Assembly: GCA_028279755.1 (NCBI GenBank)
Contig: JANQNB010000010.1
Span: 1-64,000 of the forward strand
Reading direction: 5' to 3'
Source of the DNA: Candidatus Nanoarchaeia archaeon
GTDB lineage: Archaea; Nanobdellota; Nanobdellia; Woesearchaeales; UBA525
DNA length: 64,000 bases
A program made the position numbers and the translations under genes. The notes under the pieces are model-generated. The model was not told the DNA's origin. It did not search any database and saw nothing but the letters and a program-made list of their open reading frames with translations. Each line of letters begins with the position of its first letter. Position 1 is the stretch's first letter. Below are positions 1 to 7,937 of this stretch, in pieces.

Positions 1-33
1 AGCGCCGCAGCAAGGCCGAGGCTTCGCTCGTAA

Positions 34-44
34 ACGTTAAAAAG
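34..44 (+). promoter_or_regulatory. TATA-like promoter of the surface-protein cluster
   Basis: An A/T-rich box (acgttaaaaag) stands about 27 bases before the ATG at 66, the spacing expected for a leaderless archaeal transcript. It is the only clear promoter upstream of the first four genes. The 30 bases before it may be the tail of an upstream gene ending in TAA at 31-33. Confidence 0.5.
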
Positions 45-65
45 CCCGCGCCCCAGTTCTGCTGT

Positions 66-170
66 ATGACGAAGAAAGCTGAGATGCTCTGGCGCTCGGT
101 TGCCACCTGGATCGTGTTCGCCGCGCTCGTGCTCCTCCTGATCCTCGCTGTCTCGCGGAGGTTCTTCTGA
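66..170 (+). CDS. Small single-pass membrane protein (34 aa)
   Basis: A 34-residue reading frame starts MTKKAEMLW and is followed by one hydrophobic segment (about residues 14-29) and a basic end (SRRFF). Its TGA at 168-170 shares its last base with the next ATG at 170, so the two genes are translationally coupled. It has the lysine-rich start of the neighbouring proteins but no glycine at the cleavage position. No function can be named; a small membrane subunit of the surface assembly encoded downstream is the simplest reading. Confidence 0.6.
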   Translation: MTKKAEMLWRSVATWIVFAALVLLLILAVSRRFF

Positions 171-1075
171 TGCGCCGCGGCGAGCTTGTCTGGGAGCAGG
201 TCGTGGTGCTGATCGTCATCGCAGCTGCCGCGCTCGTCCTCTTCACCTGGTGGTTCAACGCGCAGCGCACCTTGCTCGATGACAAGGAGATCGACGCGTG
301 CAGGATCAGCGTGACCGGCTATGCCAAGGGCTGGATCGATCTCGCGGTCGCGCCATTGGCTGATGCGCATCTCGTGGACATCGACTGCATGCGGCGGGTC
401 ATCACTTTCACCGAGGATCATGTCGAACTGAACGGCAAGCAGGCGCGTTTCTACGATCGTGACGCAGGCAGGAACAAGCGCAGCTATTCTGAACTCACGC
501 CGGAGATCGTGAACAGCGTCGCCGCTGCTGAGATGGCCATCTGCTGGTACGAGTTCCTCGAAGGCCAGAGCTACTGGACCAACGAAGTGGATATCGGCAG
601 CAACGACCATTCATGCTTTGTCTGCGCAGAGCTGCATTTCGACGCGGACGTGCGTGCGAGCGGGTACACTCCCGCGCCCTTGTTTGAGTATCTCAGGGAG
701 CGCGAGAGCAGGCCGTATCCGCGGGGATTGCCAGGCGAAGCAAAGCCCGTGTTCCATGAGTACCTGTATATGTCTGAGCGCTTGTGCAATCACGACCGGA
801 ACTGGCCGGGCGACACGTGGTACGAGCGCTATCTCGAGCGCTTTCCTGGCGCGAGTTGCGAAGAGGCCTTCTACCATTTTATTACGGTTGAGCAGGGTTG
901 GCAGGACGAAGCCATCGAGCTCGCGGCTGACAAGTCCTACCGTGTCCTGTTCCTCCAGCACGGCCGGGACATGGGCAAGACCAAAGAGGAGGATCCCACC
1001 GGGACGAGCTACGCGCCGCTCATCGTGCCTGCATCAGAATTCGACAGGGAACTCTGCGGCGCTTTTCTGGGGTGA
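170..1075 (+). CDS. Class III-signal-like membrane-anchored surface protein, paralog of next gene
   Basis: 301 residues. The N-terminus MRRGELVWEQ followed by about 20 hydrophobic residues looks like an archaeal prepilin-type (class III) leader with cleavage expected after RRG. The rest is a soluble, probably extracytoplasmic domain with several cysteines, including C125-W126 and a CxxC at 149-152. The same landmarks (CW, then CxxC, then a hydrophobic strand and a C-terminal IVP/VIP strand) occur in the same order in the next gene, so the two look like diverged paralogs. Start overlaps the stop of the 34-aa gene. Role unknown; a pilin-like structural subunit is inferred. Confidence 0.8.
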   Translation: MRRGELVWEQVVVLIVIAAAALVLFTWWFNAQRTLLDDKEIDACRISVTGYAKGWIDLAVAPLADAHLVDIDCMRRVITFTEDHVELNGKQARFYDRDAGRNKRSYSELTPEIVNSVAAAEMAICWYEFLEGQSYWTNEVDIGSNDHSCFVCAELHFDADVRASGYTPAPLFEYLRERESRPYPRGLPGEAKPVFHEYLYMSERLCNHDRNWPGDTWYERYLERFPGASCEEAFYHFITVEQGWQDEAIELAADKSYRVLFLQHGRDMGKTKEEDPTGTSYAPLIVPASEFDRELCGAFLG

Positions 1076-1077
1076 CC

Positions 1078-2031
1078 ATGGGACTGAACAAGCGCGGTGA
1101 GGAGGCGAGCAAGAACGAGCTTGTCTACATCTTCGTCATCGTCGTGGCCTTATTACTCTTCCTCGCCTGGCAGATGGATGTCTTTGAGCGCGGCAGTCTC
1201 GCCGCGGAAGAGGAACATTGCCGCCAGACGATCACCATGCATTCGCGCCTGGTGCGCAGCACTGGCGAGCACGCTGCGCCGCCGATCGAGTGCGCGCCTG
1301 ACGAGCGCGTGATCGACAATCGCGACCCTGAGAAGGCCAAGCGGCAAGTCGCGGACGCGCTCGTGTTCTGCTGGGAGCGCTGGCAGGAAGGCGAGATCCA
1401 GCTCTTCAACGAGGAAGGCACGTTCTGCAACCCGTGCAGCATCGTGACGTTCAGGAAAGCGGACGGCGAATTCAGGGGCGTGACTGCATACATGGAGAAC
1501 GCGAAGGTGAACGGCGTGACGTACGCAGACTTCCTCTACCCTTTCGAGAGCGAGCTGTATGGTGAAGAGAAAGACATGACGCATCCGGAACTCGCGTTCG
1601 ACACGAGCGAGACGTATGCGATCGTGTTCTACCATGACAAGAACCATTCGACACGCGGCTTGTGGGAAGCCGTCACCGAGGATCCGCTCAAGCTGACGAA
1701 CGCGATGCGCGAGGCAGGCACTGGCGCGACCGTAGGTGCGCTTGTCGTCGGCGTCCCGGTGCTTGTGATCGGCGGCGTCTGCACCTTTATCAGCGGCGGC
1801 ATCTGCGCGCCTGTCACTGCGACTGGCACGCTCGCCGCGACAGGTATTGGCAGCACGATCGGCGCAGCAGTCGGCGGCGGCAAGTCGGTCATGGACGGCT
1901 TAACCTATCCTGAATGGTTCTCGATGATCTTTGTCATACCGCACGAGAGCGAGGCCTACAAGGCCCTGGGCTGCGAAGCCGTGTTCCAGCAGGGACGCCC
2001 GGACATGGTTGGCACCGCAGAAGATTTATAA
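1078..2031 (+). CDS. Class III-signal-like surface protein with glycine-rich hydrophobic insert
   Basis: 317 residues from ATG 1078; a GTG at 1072 in the same frame overlaps the preceding stop and is an alternative. KRG at residues 5-7 precedes a transmembrane segment (about 14-30). The soluble part carries C98-W99 and CNPC at 117-120, matching the upstream paralog. Unlike the paralog it has an insert, about residues 213-268, made almost entirely of Gly, Ala, Val, Ile and Thr, resembling a glycine-zipper membrane hairpin. That insert could let the protein enter a second membrane, which is inference. Function unknown. Confidence 0.8.
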   Translation: MGLNKRGEEASKNELVYIFVIVVALLLFLAWQMDVFERGSLAAEEEHCRQTITMHSRLVRSTGEHAAPPIECAPDERVIDNRDPEKAKRQVADALVFCWERWQEGEIQLFNEEGTFCNPCSIVTFRKADGEFRGVTAYMENAKVNGVTYADFLYPFESELYGEEKDMTHPELAFDTSETYAIVFYHDKNHSTRGLWEAVTEDPLKLTNAMREAGTGATVGALVVGVPVLVIGGVCTFISGGICAPVTATGTLAATGIGSTIGAAVGGGKSVMDGLTYPEWFSMIFVIPHESEAYKALGCEAVFQQGRPDMVGTAEDL

Positions 2032-2053
2032 ACAATAATTTCTCAGGAGCTTC

Positions 2054-2191
2054 ATGCTGAACAGGAAGGGTTTTATCGGCACTGACGAGCTCTATCACGT
2101 GCTCAAGATGGTCGCGGTCCTGATCGTCATCCTGGTCGCGCTCGCAGCCATCGGCAAGTTCCTCTTCGGCATGGAGATCTTCGGATGGTGA
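2054..2191 (+). CDS. Small class III-signal-like membrane protein (45 aa)
   Basis: Short frame MLNRKGFIGTDELYHVLK followed by a strong hydrophobic helix and a short tail ending in FGW. RKG at residues 4-6 is the putative processing site, and the Glu in TDEL sits where type IV pilins have their conserved Glu 5-7 residues after cleavage. A short purine-rich ribosome site (caggag) lies upstream at 2044-2049. The stop overlaps the next start. It would make a mature peptide of about 39 residues, the size of a minor pilin-like subunit. No homology-based function can be given. Confidence 0.65.
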   Translation: MLNRKGFIGTDELYHVLKMVAVLIVILVALAAIGKFLFGMEIFGW

Positions 2192-2349
2192 GCAGAGCAG
2201 GAAAAAGAGGCAGCTGGGATCCGCTTCTCGTGGGCATCATCATCATCGCCTTCCTCTTCCTCGTGGTCATCGTCTTCTGGGCGCGCCAGGGCGGCTCCTT
2301 CATGGACTTCCTGCAAGGCCTCTTCGGCATCGCGCAACAGCCGCCGTAG
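2185..2349 (+). CDS. Small class III-signal-like membrane protein (54 aa)
   Basis: Starts at ATG 2185, seven bases before the end of the previous gene. The protein has GKRG at residues 6-9, then one hydrophobic helix (about 14-32) and a short amphipathic tail. It keeps the K-R-G pattern of the cluster although the leader is longer. Its stop (TAG 2347-2349) lies inside the left arm of a palindromic repeat element that occupies the following gap. Small size and lack of a recognisable domain limit confidence in the function, not in the frame. Confidence 0.6.
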   Translation: MVSRAGKRGSWDPLLVGIIIIAFLFLVVIVFWARQGGSFMDFLQGLFGIAQQPP

Positions 2350-2500
2350 CGCCATCGCGGCCTTTTACTCTCCCTCTGGTGCGAGCATTATCCGAGCCCT
2401 CGCGATAATGGCGTTCGCCACCTTGGCGCGACATGCGTAGCGAGAGCGCCGCGGCGAACGCCATGCTCGGGCTCGGCAAAGGTGCCAAGGCGATGGCGCT
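2348..2500. repeat. Nested palindromic repeat element, copy 1
   Basis: The 11-base arms AGCGCCATCGC (2348-2358) and GCGATGGCGCT (2490-2500) are perfect inverted repeats. Inside are further inverted pairs: CCGAGCCC with GGGCTCGG, and ATGGCGTTCGCC with GGCGAACGCCAT. The same outer arms bound a second copy at 20514-20621, and related hairpins occur at 6496-6560 and 38352-38603. The element holds no plausible gene. It fills most of the 240-base gap between two cluster genes and could end transcription, process mRNA, or be a MITE-like mobile relic. Confidence 0.7.
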
Positions 2501-2550
2501 GTAGAGTGAGGAGCAGTGCTCAGACGAGAAAATCCTCGAAACCTTTCGCA

Positions 2551-2562
2551 AGCTTTATAAAG
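2551..2562 (+). promoter_or_regulatory. TATA-like promoter
   Basis: The box agctttataaag lies about 35-40 bases before the ATG at 2593, leaving room for a short leader with the Shine-Dalgarno-like GAGGTGG at 2584-2590. It would restart transcription after the palindromic element. Confidence 0.5.
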
Positions 2563-2592
2563 AGCCTTTCCTCGGGTTCTCGTGAGGTGGTC

Positions 2593-2850
2593 ATGATGAA
2601 GCGTGGCGTTGAACTCTCCATGAATGTTATTATCATCGCAGCGATCGCGCTCGTCGTCCTTGTCGTGCTCGTCCTGCTCGTTACCCGCGGTGCGGAGCAA
2701 GTGGGTACTGGCACAGGCTGCCGCTCAGCAGGCGGCTCATGCTATGACTTGGGCGATACCGGCACGTGCCAGGAAATCGGCGACGACTATACAAGTCTTG
2801 GTCGTAAGGACTGTCCGGAAAGCGAGTGGTGCTGCATCCAACCAGTATGA
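2593..2850 (+). CDS. Class III-signal-like small protein with six-cysteine module
   Basis: 85 residues. MMKRG is followed by VELSMN and a long hydrophobic helix (to about residue 31), the classic look of an archaeal class III signal. The short exposed part holds C43, C50, C59, C74 and C80-C81. The same order of six cysteines ending in CC recurs in the next three genes. A ribosome site GAGGTGG precedes the tandem ATG codons at 2593 and 2596. Its ATGA overlap with the next gene implies coupled translation. Probably a disulfide-stabilised pilin-like subunit; function not proven. Confidence 0.8.
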   Translation: MMKRGVELSMNVIIIAAIALVVLVVLVLLVTRGAEQVGTGTGCRSAGGSCYDLGDTGTCQEIGDDYTSLGRKDCPESEWCCIQPV

Positions 2851-3098
2851 AAATGAAGCGTGGTGTCGAACTCAGCCTGAACACGGTCATCCTGATCGTT
2901 ATCGGTCTCATAGTGGCGGCTATTATCATCTACATGGTCGCTACCAGTGCTGGCGGTGCTGATGACGACCTGCGTTCGTGCAGAGCGAAGGGAGGTGTAT
3001 GCAAGGACCAATGCGACCCTGGGGAAACCGGGAGTCGTGCCTTCATCAAGGACTGTGACAACCCAGATGATATATGTTGCAGGTCTGATCCCTGGTAA
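2847..3098 (+). CDS. Class III-signal-like small protein with six-cysteine module
   Basis: 83 residues, starting MKMKRGVELSLN, nearly the same leader as the previous protein, so the two are recent paralogs in the N-terminal part. The exposed part has C45, C52, C56, C70 and C77-C78. The start overlaps the upstream stop by four bases. Mature length would be about 77 residues. Like its neighbour it has no other recognisable domain. Confidence 0.8.
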   Translation: MKMKRGVELSLNTVILIVIGLIVAAIIIYMVATSAGGADDDLRSCRAKGGVCKDQCDPGETGSRAFIKDCDNPDDICCRSDPW

Positions 3099-3107
3099 GG
3101 TGGTATT

Positions 3108-4970
3108 ATGAGGAATCGGGGCGCGTTCAGTATCTTCCAGCTCCTTCTCCTCATAACAGGACTGCTCGTTCTCTTCTTCTTCATCTTCCCGGCACTGAAG
3201 CAGATGGTGGCTGGCGGCAAGTCTGTCTTCCTCTGCGATGGCGAGTGTCGGCAGACATGTGACTCTGACTACAAGAAAGCATGGAAAGGGCACGCCTATT
3301 GCCGCGAGACCTGGGGTGAGGGCGACAGCGCCGGCGGCCCGGTATGCTGCGAACCGGTGACAAGCTCGTCGCCGATCATCGGCCGACAGAGCGACATCAA
3401 GGTCATCTACAACAACGACAAGGACAGCCCCTTGCGCAACGGCGCGACTGCAGAGCTCCTGCCGAAATCCGACAGCAGCAAGTACTGGGCTGAGGGCACG
3501 TTCAGCATCTCCTTCGGCGACAGTGTGAAAGACAAGCCGTGCTATTGGCAGGTCGGCGAGACCGACTGGGCAGAAGACGTGGTGCAGAACATGAACGGCA
3601 ACCAGCTCATGAGCCAGCTGTACGGCAAGTACAAAACGTATGAGGATGGTGGCACTGGACCGCGCCGAACCCTGCGGGACGTGAGCTGGACCTGCGATGA
3701 CTACAAAGGCAAGTCGACCCTGAAAGTCGGGGAGAACACGGAAGAATCGTTCAAGTATATGGGGAACACGCTCAAGTTCAGCCTGGTCGTGCTCGATCCT
3801 GACAGCTGCGAAGACGACGAGGATATCGACCTGTGCGACAGTAGCACTTTCACGTTCAACGCCGCGGTGCCGGACAAGAATCCTGTGATCAGCTTGGAAG
3901 TCGATGATATCACCCCAAGCTCTGGACACATGAACAAGCTCGCAGTCGACGACACGCACAAGTTCGAGCTCACAGTGAGAGAGCCGTTCGGCACGTGCAC
4001 AGTCAGGTACAAGAACATTCTCAACCTGACAGAGAATCTCCCATTGCCTTTCACTGGCGTGGATGGCACCTTCCCGGTCCTGTTCGAGAACGACAAGTGC
4101 TTTGCCAAGGATCCCTGGAAAGAGCAGTTCGAGCTGAACATCCCTAAGGAAATGGCGCGTGCCATCCCGTTCGAGCTCGAAGTCAACACGACGATGGAGC
4201 TGAGCGGTGACGATCGCGTCTATTCAGCCAGCTATCCTTTCCAGATCAAGCCGGAACAACGCGTCCGCGTCACTGGGCCGAGCCCTGCGATGACGCGGGA
4301 GAAGAACATCGACATCAGCTGCCACGACGTCTCGTGCAACAAGTTCGAAGTGGGCTATCCGACGAACCCGCTCGACTGCAGCCCAGGCCGCGCAGCCCAG
4401 GTCGAGACCGGCTTCGAAGAGATCCAGAACCTGACAGCGTACGGCGGTCCTGACAGCGCGATGTGGCGTTTCACCGTCAAGACAGAGGAGTATAACGGCA
4501 GGTATGTGTGCGTCAAGGCGTCGACCGGCCAAGGCGCGATCTACAGCCTCGGGCTGCATCAGGACCTGCCGGCAAAGATGCTCCTGGACATGACGCCCCC
4601 AACCTTGACAGTCAATTTCAATTCCTGGCAGGGCTTCCTCAGTTTCGAATGCGTCGACACCGGCGAATTCGTCAGCGGGTGCAAGGAACGGCCGTTCAGC
4701 TACGCGTTCATCACCGATCCCCTGATGTTTGTGACGAACATCCTCACTGGCGGCACGCTCGACGCAGAGTTCAACGGCTGCCCGAATGCCGAGACTGGCT
4801 ACTGGGTGCATTACAACAGCGATAAGGCGGAAATGCCGTATGTCTCGCGCGACGTCCGGGTCATCTGCGTCAAGGCCGAGGACAACGCCGGGAATTATGA
4901 CACTCAGAGCAAGCTCTTGTTCAGCAGCCAGGAAGTGCTCGCGCTCTTCTTGCGGGAGGTGGCAGAGTGA
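3108..4970 (+). CDS. Large membrane-anchored surface protein with six-cysteine module and Ig-like regions
   Basis: 620 residues. MRNRGAFSIFQ and a hydrophobic helix (about 10-28) form the anchor. The six-cysteine module follows directly (C43, C47, C51, C65, C80-C81). The remaining 530 residues look like beta-rich extracellular domains: several stretches resemble Ig-like strands and the last about 120 residues have the pattern DMTPPTLTV ... KAEDNAGN typical of Ig-like repeats in surface adhesins. A ribosome site GGTGG (3098-3103) stands just upstream. The stop overlaps the next GTG start. It is the likely adhesin or structural shaft of the cluster; the domain family is inferred by eye. Confidence 0.8.
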   Translation: MRNRGAFSIFQLLLLITGLLVLFFFIFPALKQMVAGGKSVFLCDGECRQTCDSDYKKAWKGHAYCRETWGEGDSAGGPVCCEPVTSSSPIIGRQSDIKVIYNNDKDSPLRNGATAELLPKSDSSKYWAEGTFSISFGDSVKDKPCYWQVGETDWAEDVVQNMNGNQLMSQLYGKYKTYEDGGTGPRRTLRDVSWTCDDYKGKSTLKVGENTEESFKYMGNTLKFSLVVLDPDSCEDDEDIDLCDSSTFTFNAAVPDKNPVISLEVDDITPSSGHMNKLAVDDTHKFELTVREPFGTCTVRYKNILNLTENLPLPFTGVDGTFPVLFENDKCFAKDPWKEQFELNIPKEMARAIPFELEVNTTMELSGDDRVYSASYPFQIKPEQRVRVTGPSPAMTREKNIDISCHDVSCNKFEVGYPTNPLDCSPGRAAQVETGFEEIQNLTAYGGPDSAMWRFTVKTEEYNGRYVCVKASTGQGAIYSLGLHQDLPAKMLLDMTPPTLTVNFNSWQGFLSFECVDTGEFVSGCKERPFSYAFITDPLMFVTNILTGGTLDAEFNGCPNAETGYWVHYNSDKAEMPYVSRDVRVICVKAEDNAGNYDTQSKLLFSSQEVLALFLREVAE

Positions 4971-5713
4971 AACGCGGCGCTATCACGACCTTGCAGCTCG
5001 TCCTCATCGTGGTCGCGATCGCGGTCATCCTGATCGTGGTCGGGCCGATCATCGCCGGCACGATCATGCCAACGCTCGACGGGGTGAAGAGCATCAGGCT
5101 CTGCGGCGATCTCATCAGCGGGGAAGCGCGCTGCATGCCGTCGAAAGAGGCGTGCGAGGCCAAGCCGGGCTGGGGCTCGCCCACACCGCTCGGTTGCGAG
5201 GCTGGTGGGTACTGCTGCCGGCTTGAGGATTTCAATGAATACTATCCTGGCGGCACAGCCCTGGTCGCGTTCCGCGCCGGCGATGACAAGGTCGCGACCT
5301 TCCGGTTCAAGAAAGCAGGGAGCGGCACGAGCGACCTGGATCCTGACGGCGTGTTTGTCGAGGACGCGGAAATATTGACAAGCAATAAGGGCATGGCTGC
5401 CAAGAACCTGTTCACTGTCAGCTACGTGGCGAAAGAAGGCGAGAATTATTGCCAGGCGAAGCTCAGCGACGGCAGCACGACCGTGGAATACACGCCAGTG
5501 CCGTGCGGCCGCAATGCCTGGACTGCGGTGATGCACCAGGACGGCGAGCAAGTGTATCGCAGCCATTGGTGGCTGCGCAAGAACAAGGACGTCGACTGCG
5601 CTCTTGAGAACAAAGCATGCACGTTGACTGTCCACCTCCTCACCGGCGCTGACGCGAGCAGCCTGTCGCCAATCGCCGACTCGCCGTTCACGATATATTT
5701 TGCGAGGCGATAA
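4967..5713 (+). CDS. Class III-signal-like surface protein with six-cysteine module
   Basis: 248 residues from GTG 4967, which overlaps the upstream TGA (GTGA) and follows the ribosome site GGGAGGTGG. The leader is MKRGAITTLQ plus a hydrophobic helix to about residue 34. The six-cysteine module is C46, C56, C63, C77 and C83-C84. A beta-rich domain of about 160 residues follows, with two further cysteine pairs. It is similar in design to the 620-residue protein but shorter. Function unknown. Confidence 0.8.
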   Translation: MKRGAITTLQLVLIVVAIAVILIVVGPIIAGTIMPTLDGVKSIRLCGDLISGEARCMPSKEACEAKPGWGSPTPLGCEAGGYCCRLEDFNEYYPGGTALVAFRAGDDKVATFRFKKAGSGTSDLDPDGVFVEDAEILTSNKGMAAKNLFTVSYVAKEGENYCQAKLSDGSTTVEYTPVPCGRNAWTAVMHQDGEQVYRSHWWLRKNKDVDCALENKACTLTVHLLTGADASSLSPIADSPFTIYFARR

Positions 5714-5714
5714 G

Positions 5715-6494
5715 ATGCGGCTCGTTCGTTCGCGCAAGGGCGATCTCCAATACATGCTCAGCCGCCTCATGGACATCATCTGGAGCATTATCATCGTGGT
5801 CGTGATCCTCGTGATCGCGTTGACGCTCTGGCGGGCCTTCTACGGCACAGACAAGGCGGCGTTGAACCAGTACAAGGTGTTCGGCGACCTCCTCGAGGGC
5901 GTGATTGAGAGCGACAAGACCGGACTTGCCAGCGCACGCGAGTTCTCACTTACGCTTGACTTGTCAGACCCGATGGACGCACGCGACAGTTACAAAGGCA
6001 CGGTCCTGGCCCAGTCGAGCACTGGCAAGTTCTCGACCCCGATCCCGCCGACGATATGGTACGCTGATGTCGACGACGAGGACCATATCACGACTGCAGA
6101 GCTGAATGCTGCGGTGGAAGCGATGGATGCATACCCGAAGCAGGTCCAGCGCTATTGCGAAGACAGCGCCTGCCTGTGCTTTTCCCGCACCATCCTGAAT
6201 GTTGAGGAACAGATCGCCAAGGCTTTTAGTAATATCGTGGAATGCAAGCAGTTCGCGCTGCCTGACGGGAAGGATGCCATTGTCTTCGACTTTGAGGGCT
6301 TGCAACCTGGCGGCACGAACGAGGGCTTGTTCGGCTGGAAAGACCCGTTCTATGACTATGAGGGTGAGAAGATTCCGGTGATCCATCTTGCCAAGGGCGC
6401 GTGCGACAAGGCTGGCGAGACCTATGGCACGACATTCGACGACGAGAGCACGATCTGCGTCTATGCTGCAGTCAAGCCGGTGGCAACGAGTTAG
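5715..6494 (+). CDS. Class III-signal-like surface protein
   Basis: 259 residues from ATG 5715, one base after the previous stop; an upstream in-frame codon at 5700 would overlap and is less likely. SRKG at residues 6-9 is the putative processing site, but an unusually long polar stretch (DLQYMLSRLMDIIW) leads into the hydrophobic helix. The soluble part includes a cluster of cysteines (CEDSACLC) near residue 155. No known domain is recognised. It ends just before a hairpin element that separates it from the next, separately promoted group. Confidence 0.8.
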   Translation: MRLVRSRKGDLQYMLSRLMDIIWSIIIVVVILVIALTLWRAFYGTDKAALNQYKVFGDLLEGVIESDKTGLASAREFSLTLDLSDPMDARDSYKGTVLAQSSTGKFSTPIPPTIWYADVDDEDHITTAELNAAVEAMDAYPKQVQRYCEDSACLCFSRTILNVEEQIAKAFSNIVECKQFALPDGKDAIVFDFEGLQPGGTNEGLFGWKDPFYDYEGEKIPVIHLAKGACDKAGETYGTTFDDESTICVYAAVKPVATS

Positions 6495-6495
6495 G

Positions 6496-6560
6496 AGAGC
6501 ACTGCGCACGGCGCGATTATGAGCTCGTCGCTCATGCGCCTCAAAAGGCGGCAGTGCTCT
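6496..6560. repeat. Palindromic hairpin element, related copy
   Basis: AGAGCACTGC (6496-6505) and GCAGTGCTCT (6551-6560) are perfect inverted arms; inside, GGCGC/GCGCC and ATGAGC/GCTCAT make a longer stem-loop. The inner segment CGCGATTATGAGC ... GCTCATG is shared with the element at 20514-20621. It lies directly after a stop codon and could act as a terminator or mRNA 3' end. Confidence 0.6.
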
Positions 6561-6572
6561 TCCAGGCGAGAA

Positions 6573-6582
6573 AACATAAAAA
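6573..6582 (+). promoter_or_regulatory. TATA-like promoter for second half of cluster
   Basis: The box aacataaaaa stands about 27 bases before ATG 6605, right after the hairpin element. GAGGTTG just before the ATG could serve as a ribosome site if the leader is longer. Confidence 0.4.
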
Positions 6583-6604
6583 GTGCATTTTCAACGAGGT
6601 TGTT

Positions 6605-7426
6605 ATGGACGAACAGATACGCGACTTATTGGTGCAGCTCGTCATCCTCGGGCTGATCCTCTTCGCCTTCCTCTTCGCAGTCAAGAACTTCACCGATCCT
6701 GAGATGTTCTTCCTGCGCTATCATGCGAAAGACGCTGGCACGATCGTCGAGGCCATGCACGCCGCGCCCGGCGAGGTCGAGCTCGTGTACAAGGAAGTGC
6801 ATCACGATCACCAATTGCTCCTGGATTTCGCGCACGAGGACGTGCGCGCCGCGCCCTTGCTCACGAACATCTCAGATCGTTCCGAAGTGATCTGGCGCGT
6901 CCGGCAGCAATACGGCGAGGTGCGCGATCCCAGCGCACGGTTCAAGGTGAGCCCCGAGCTGCTCGTCGCGCCGCTGGAGATCGACATGCGCAAGGATGCC
7001 AAGAACATCACCTTCGGCGAGCCCATCGCGCGTTGCGCTGCTGCGTTCGACAGCGTGGTGATTGCAGAGACCTACCTGACAATCACCGCTCCTTCTGGTT
7101 TCACCGAGAAGCTGGAACGCTCGCCGACAGTGCAAGCCTTGACCCAGCCGAAGAACGCCCTGACCACGATTGCGCTCGTGATCGAGGACGGCGAGCGTGC
7201 AGAGATCAGGCTCGGCATTGGCGATCACCTTGCCGAAGCGGCGAAGCTCGGTTGCCTGATCCAGGAAGAGTTGCGTCACGCATTCCTCGCCGAGGTGCCG
7301 GTGACGCACACGCCTGACGTGCAGGAGCAGGTCCAGGTGACTATTATCTTGCCTGAGATGAAGGGTGCGCAGGACGAGCTCGTGGTGCGCGCCCTGATCC
7401 TGGCATTGGAGGATTACACGAAGTAA
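6605..7426 (+). CDS. Single-pass membrane protein of the surface cluster, unknown
   Basis: 273 residues. The N-terminus (MDEQIRDLLVQ) lacks the K-R-G leader and begins with a transmembrane helix (about 7-25). The soluble part has a few mixed alpha/beta segments and ends in a helix-strand-helix region (about 200-270). No catalytic motif is evident. It sits between pilin-like genes and is followed one base later by another leaderless-signal membrane protein, so it may be a platform or assembly factor, not a processed subunit. That role is inference. Confidence 0.75.
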   Translation: MDEQIRDLLVQLVILGLILFAFLFAVKNFTDPEMFFLRYHAKDAGTIVEAMHAAPGEVELVYKEVHHDHQLLLDFAHEDVRAAPLLTNISDRSEVIWRVRQQYGEVRDPSARFKVSPELLVAPLEIDMRKDAKNITFGEPIARCAAAFDSVVIAETYLTITAPSGFTEKLERSPTVQALTQPKNALTTIALVIEDGERAEIRLGIGDHLAEAAKLGCLIQEELRHAFLAEVPVTHTPDVQEQVQVTIILPEMKGAQDELVVRALILALEDYTK

Positions 7427-7427
7427 A

Positions 7428-7937
7428 ATGGAGATCGGCGAAAGCGTGCAATGGATCATCAGGATCGCGGCAGCTGCGCTGCTCTTGTACCTGCTCATCG
7501 CGCAGATCGTCATGATCACCGGGTATCGCGAAACTCCTGAGCTCATGGAGCTCGGCCTGTATCAGCAACGCCTGCTCCACGGCCCGCACGGCGTCTGGGC
7601 GCGCGAGCCAGAGACTGAGCGCTTGCTTCCTGGCGTCGTGGATCTCGCCCGCCTGACCAACAAGAGCCTGAGCGAGGCGTATTGGCAGGAAGTGCCGGTG
7701 TATGGCGCTCGCCTGCGACTGTACCTTGATGCGGGCAAGATCGACACTGACGACACGTTCCGGAGCGCGTCGCATTACGGCGACGAGGTCATCCGTCCGT
7801 ACCTCCCGCTCGCGCGCGCTGGCATCAAAGGCAAAGGCGGCGGGTTCTACGAACGCAGCGTGCTCCCGGTCCTGATCCAGACCGACACAGGAATGCAGCC
7901 AGCATGGCTTGAAGTTGAGGTGGTGAAACGGACATGA
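7428..7937 (+). CDS. Small membrane-anchored protein of the surface cluster, unknown
   Basis: 169 residues with an N-terminal transmembrane helix (about 9-30, after MEIGESVQW) and a soluble domain that is poor in cysteine. It has no K-R-G leader, like the gene before it. Start lies one base after the previous stop; its own stop overlaps the next ATG by four bases. No family recognised. Confidence 0.75.
   Translation: MEIGESVQWIIRIAAAALLLYLLIAQIVMITGYRETPELMELGLYQQRLLHGPHGVWAREPETERLLPGVVDLARLTNKSLSEAYWQEVPVYGARLRLYLDAGKIDTDDTFRSASHYGDEVIRPYLPLARAGIKGKGGGFYERSVLPVLIQTDTGMQPAWLEVEVVKRT

Noticed and set aside
1-65. Coding end of an upstream gene
   Set aside because: Ten codons before TAA at 31-33 are open but too short to judge, so no feature is claimed.
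2348-2500. Insertion sequence with transposase
   Set aside because: Inverted arms are present but no transposase frame is inside this or any other copy, and no target duplication is clear.
2787-3959. A 390-codon frame on the - strand
   Set aside because: Antisense to the six-cysteine surface genes, which have leaders, ribosome sites and coupled starts.
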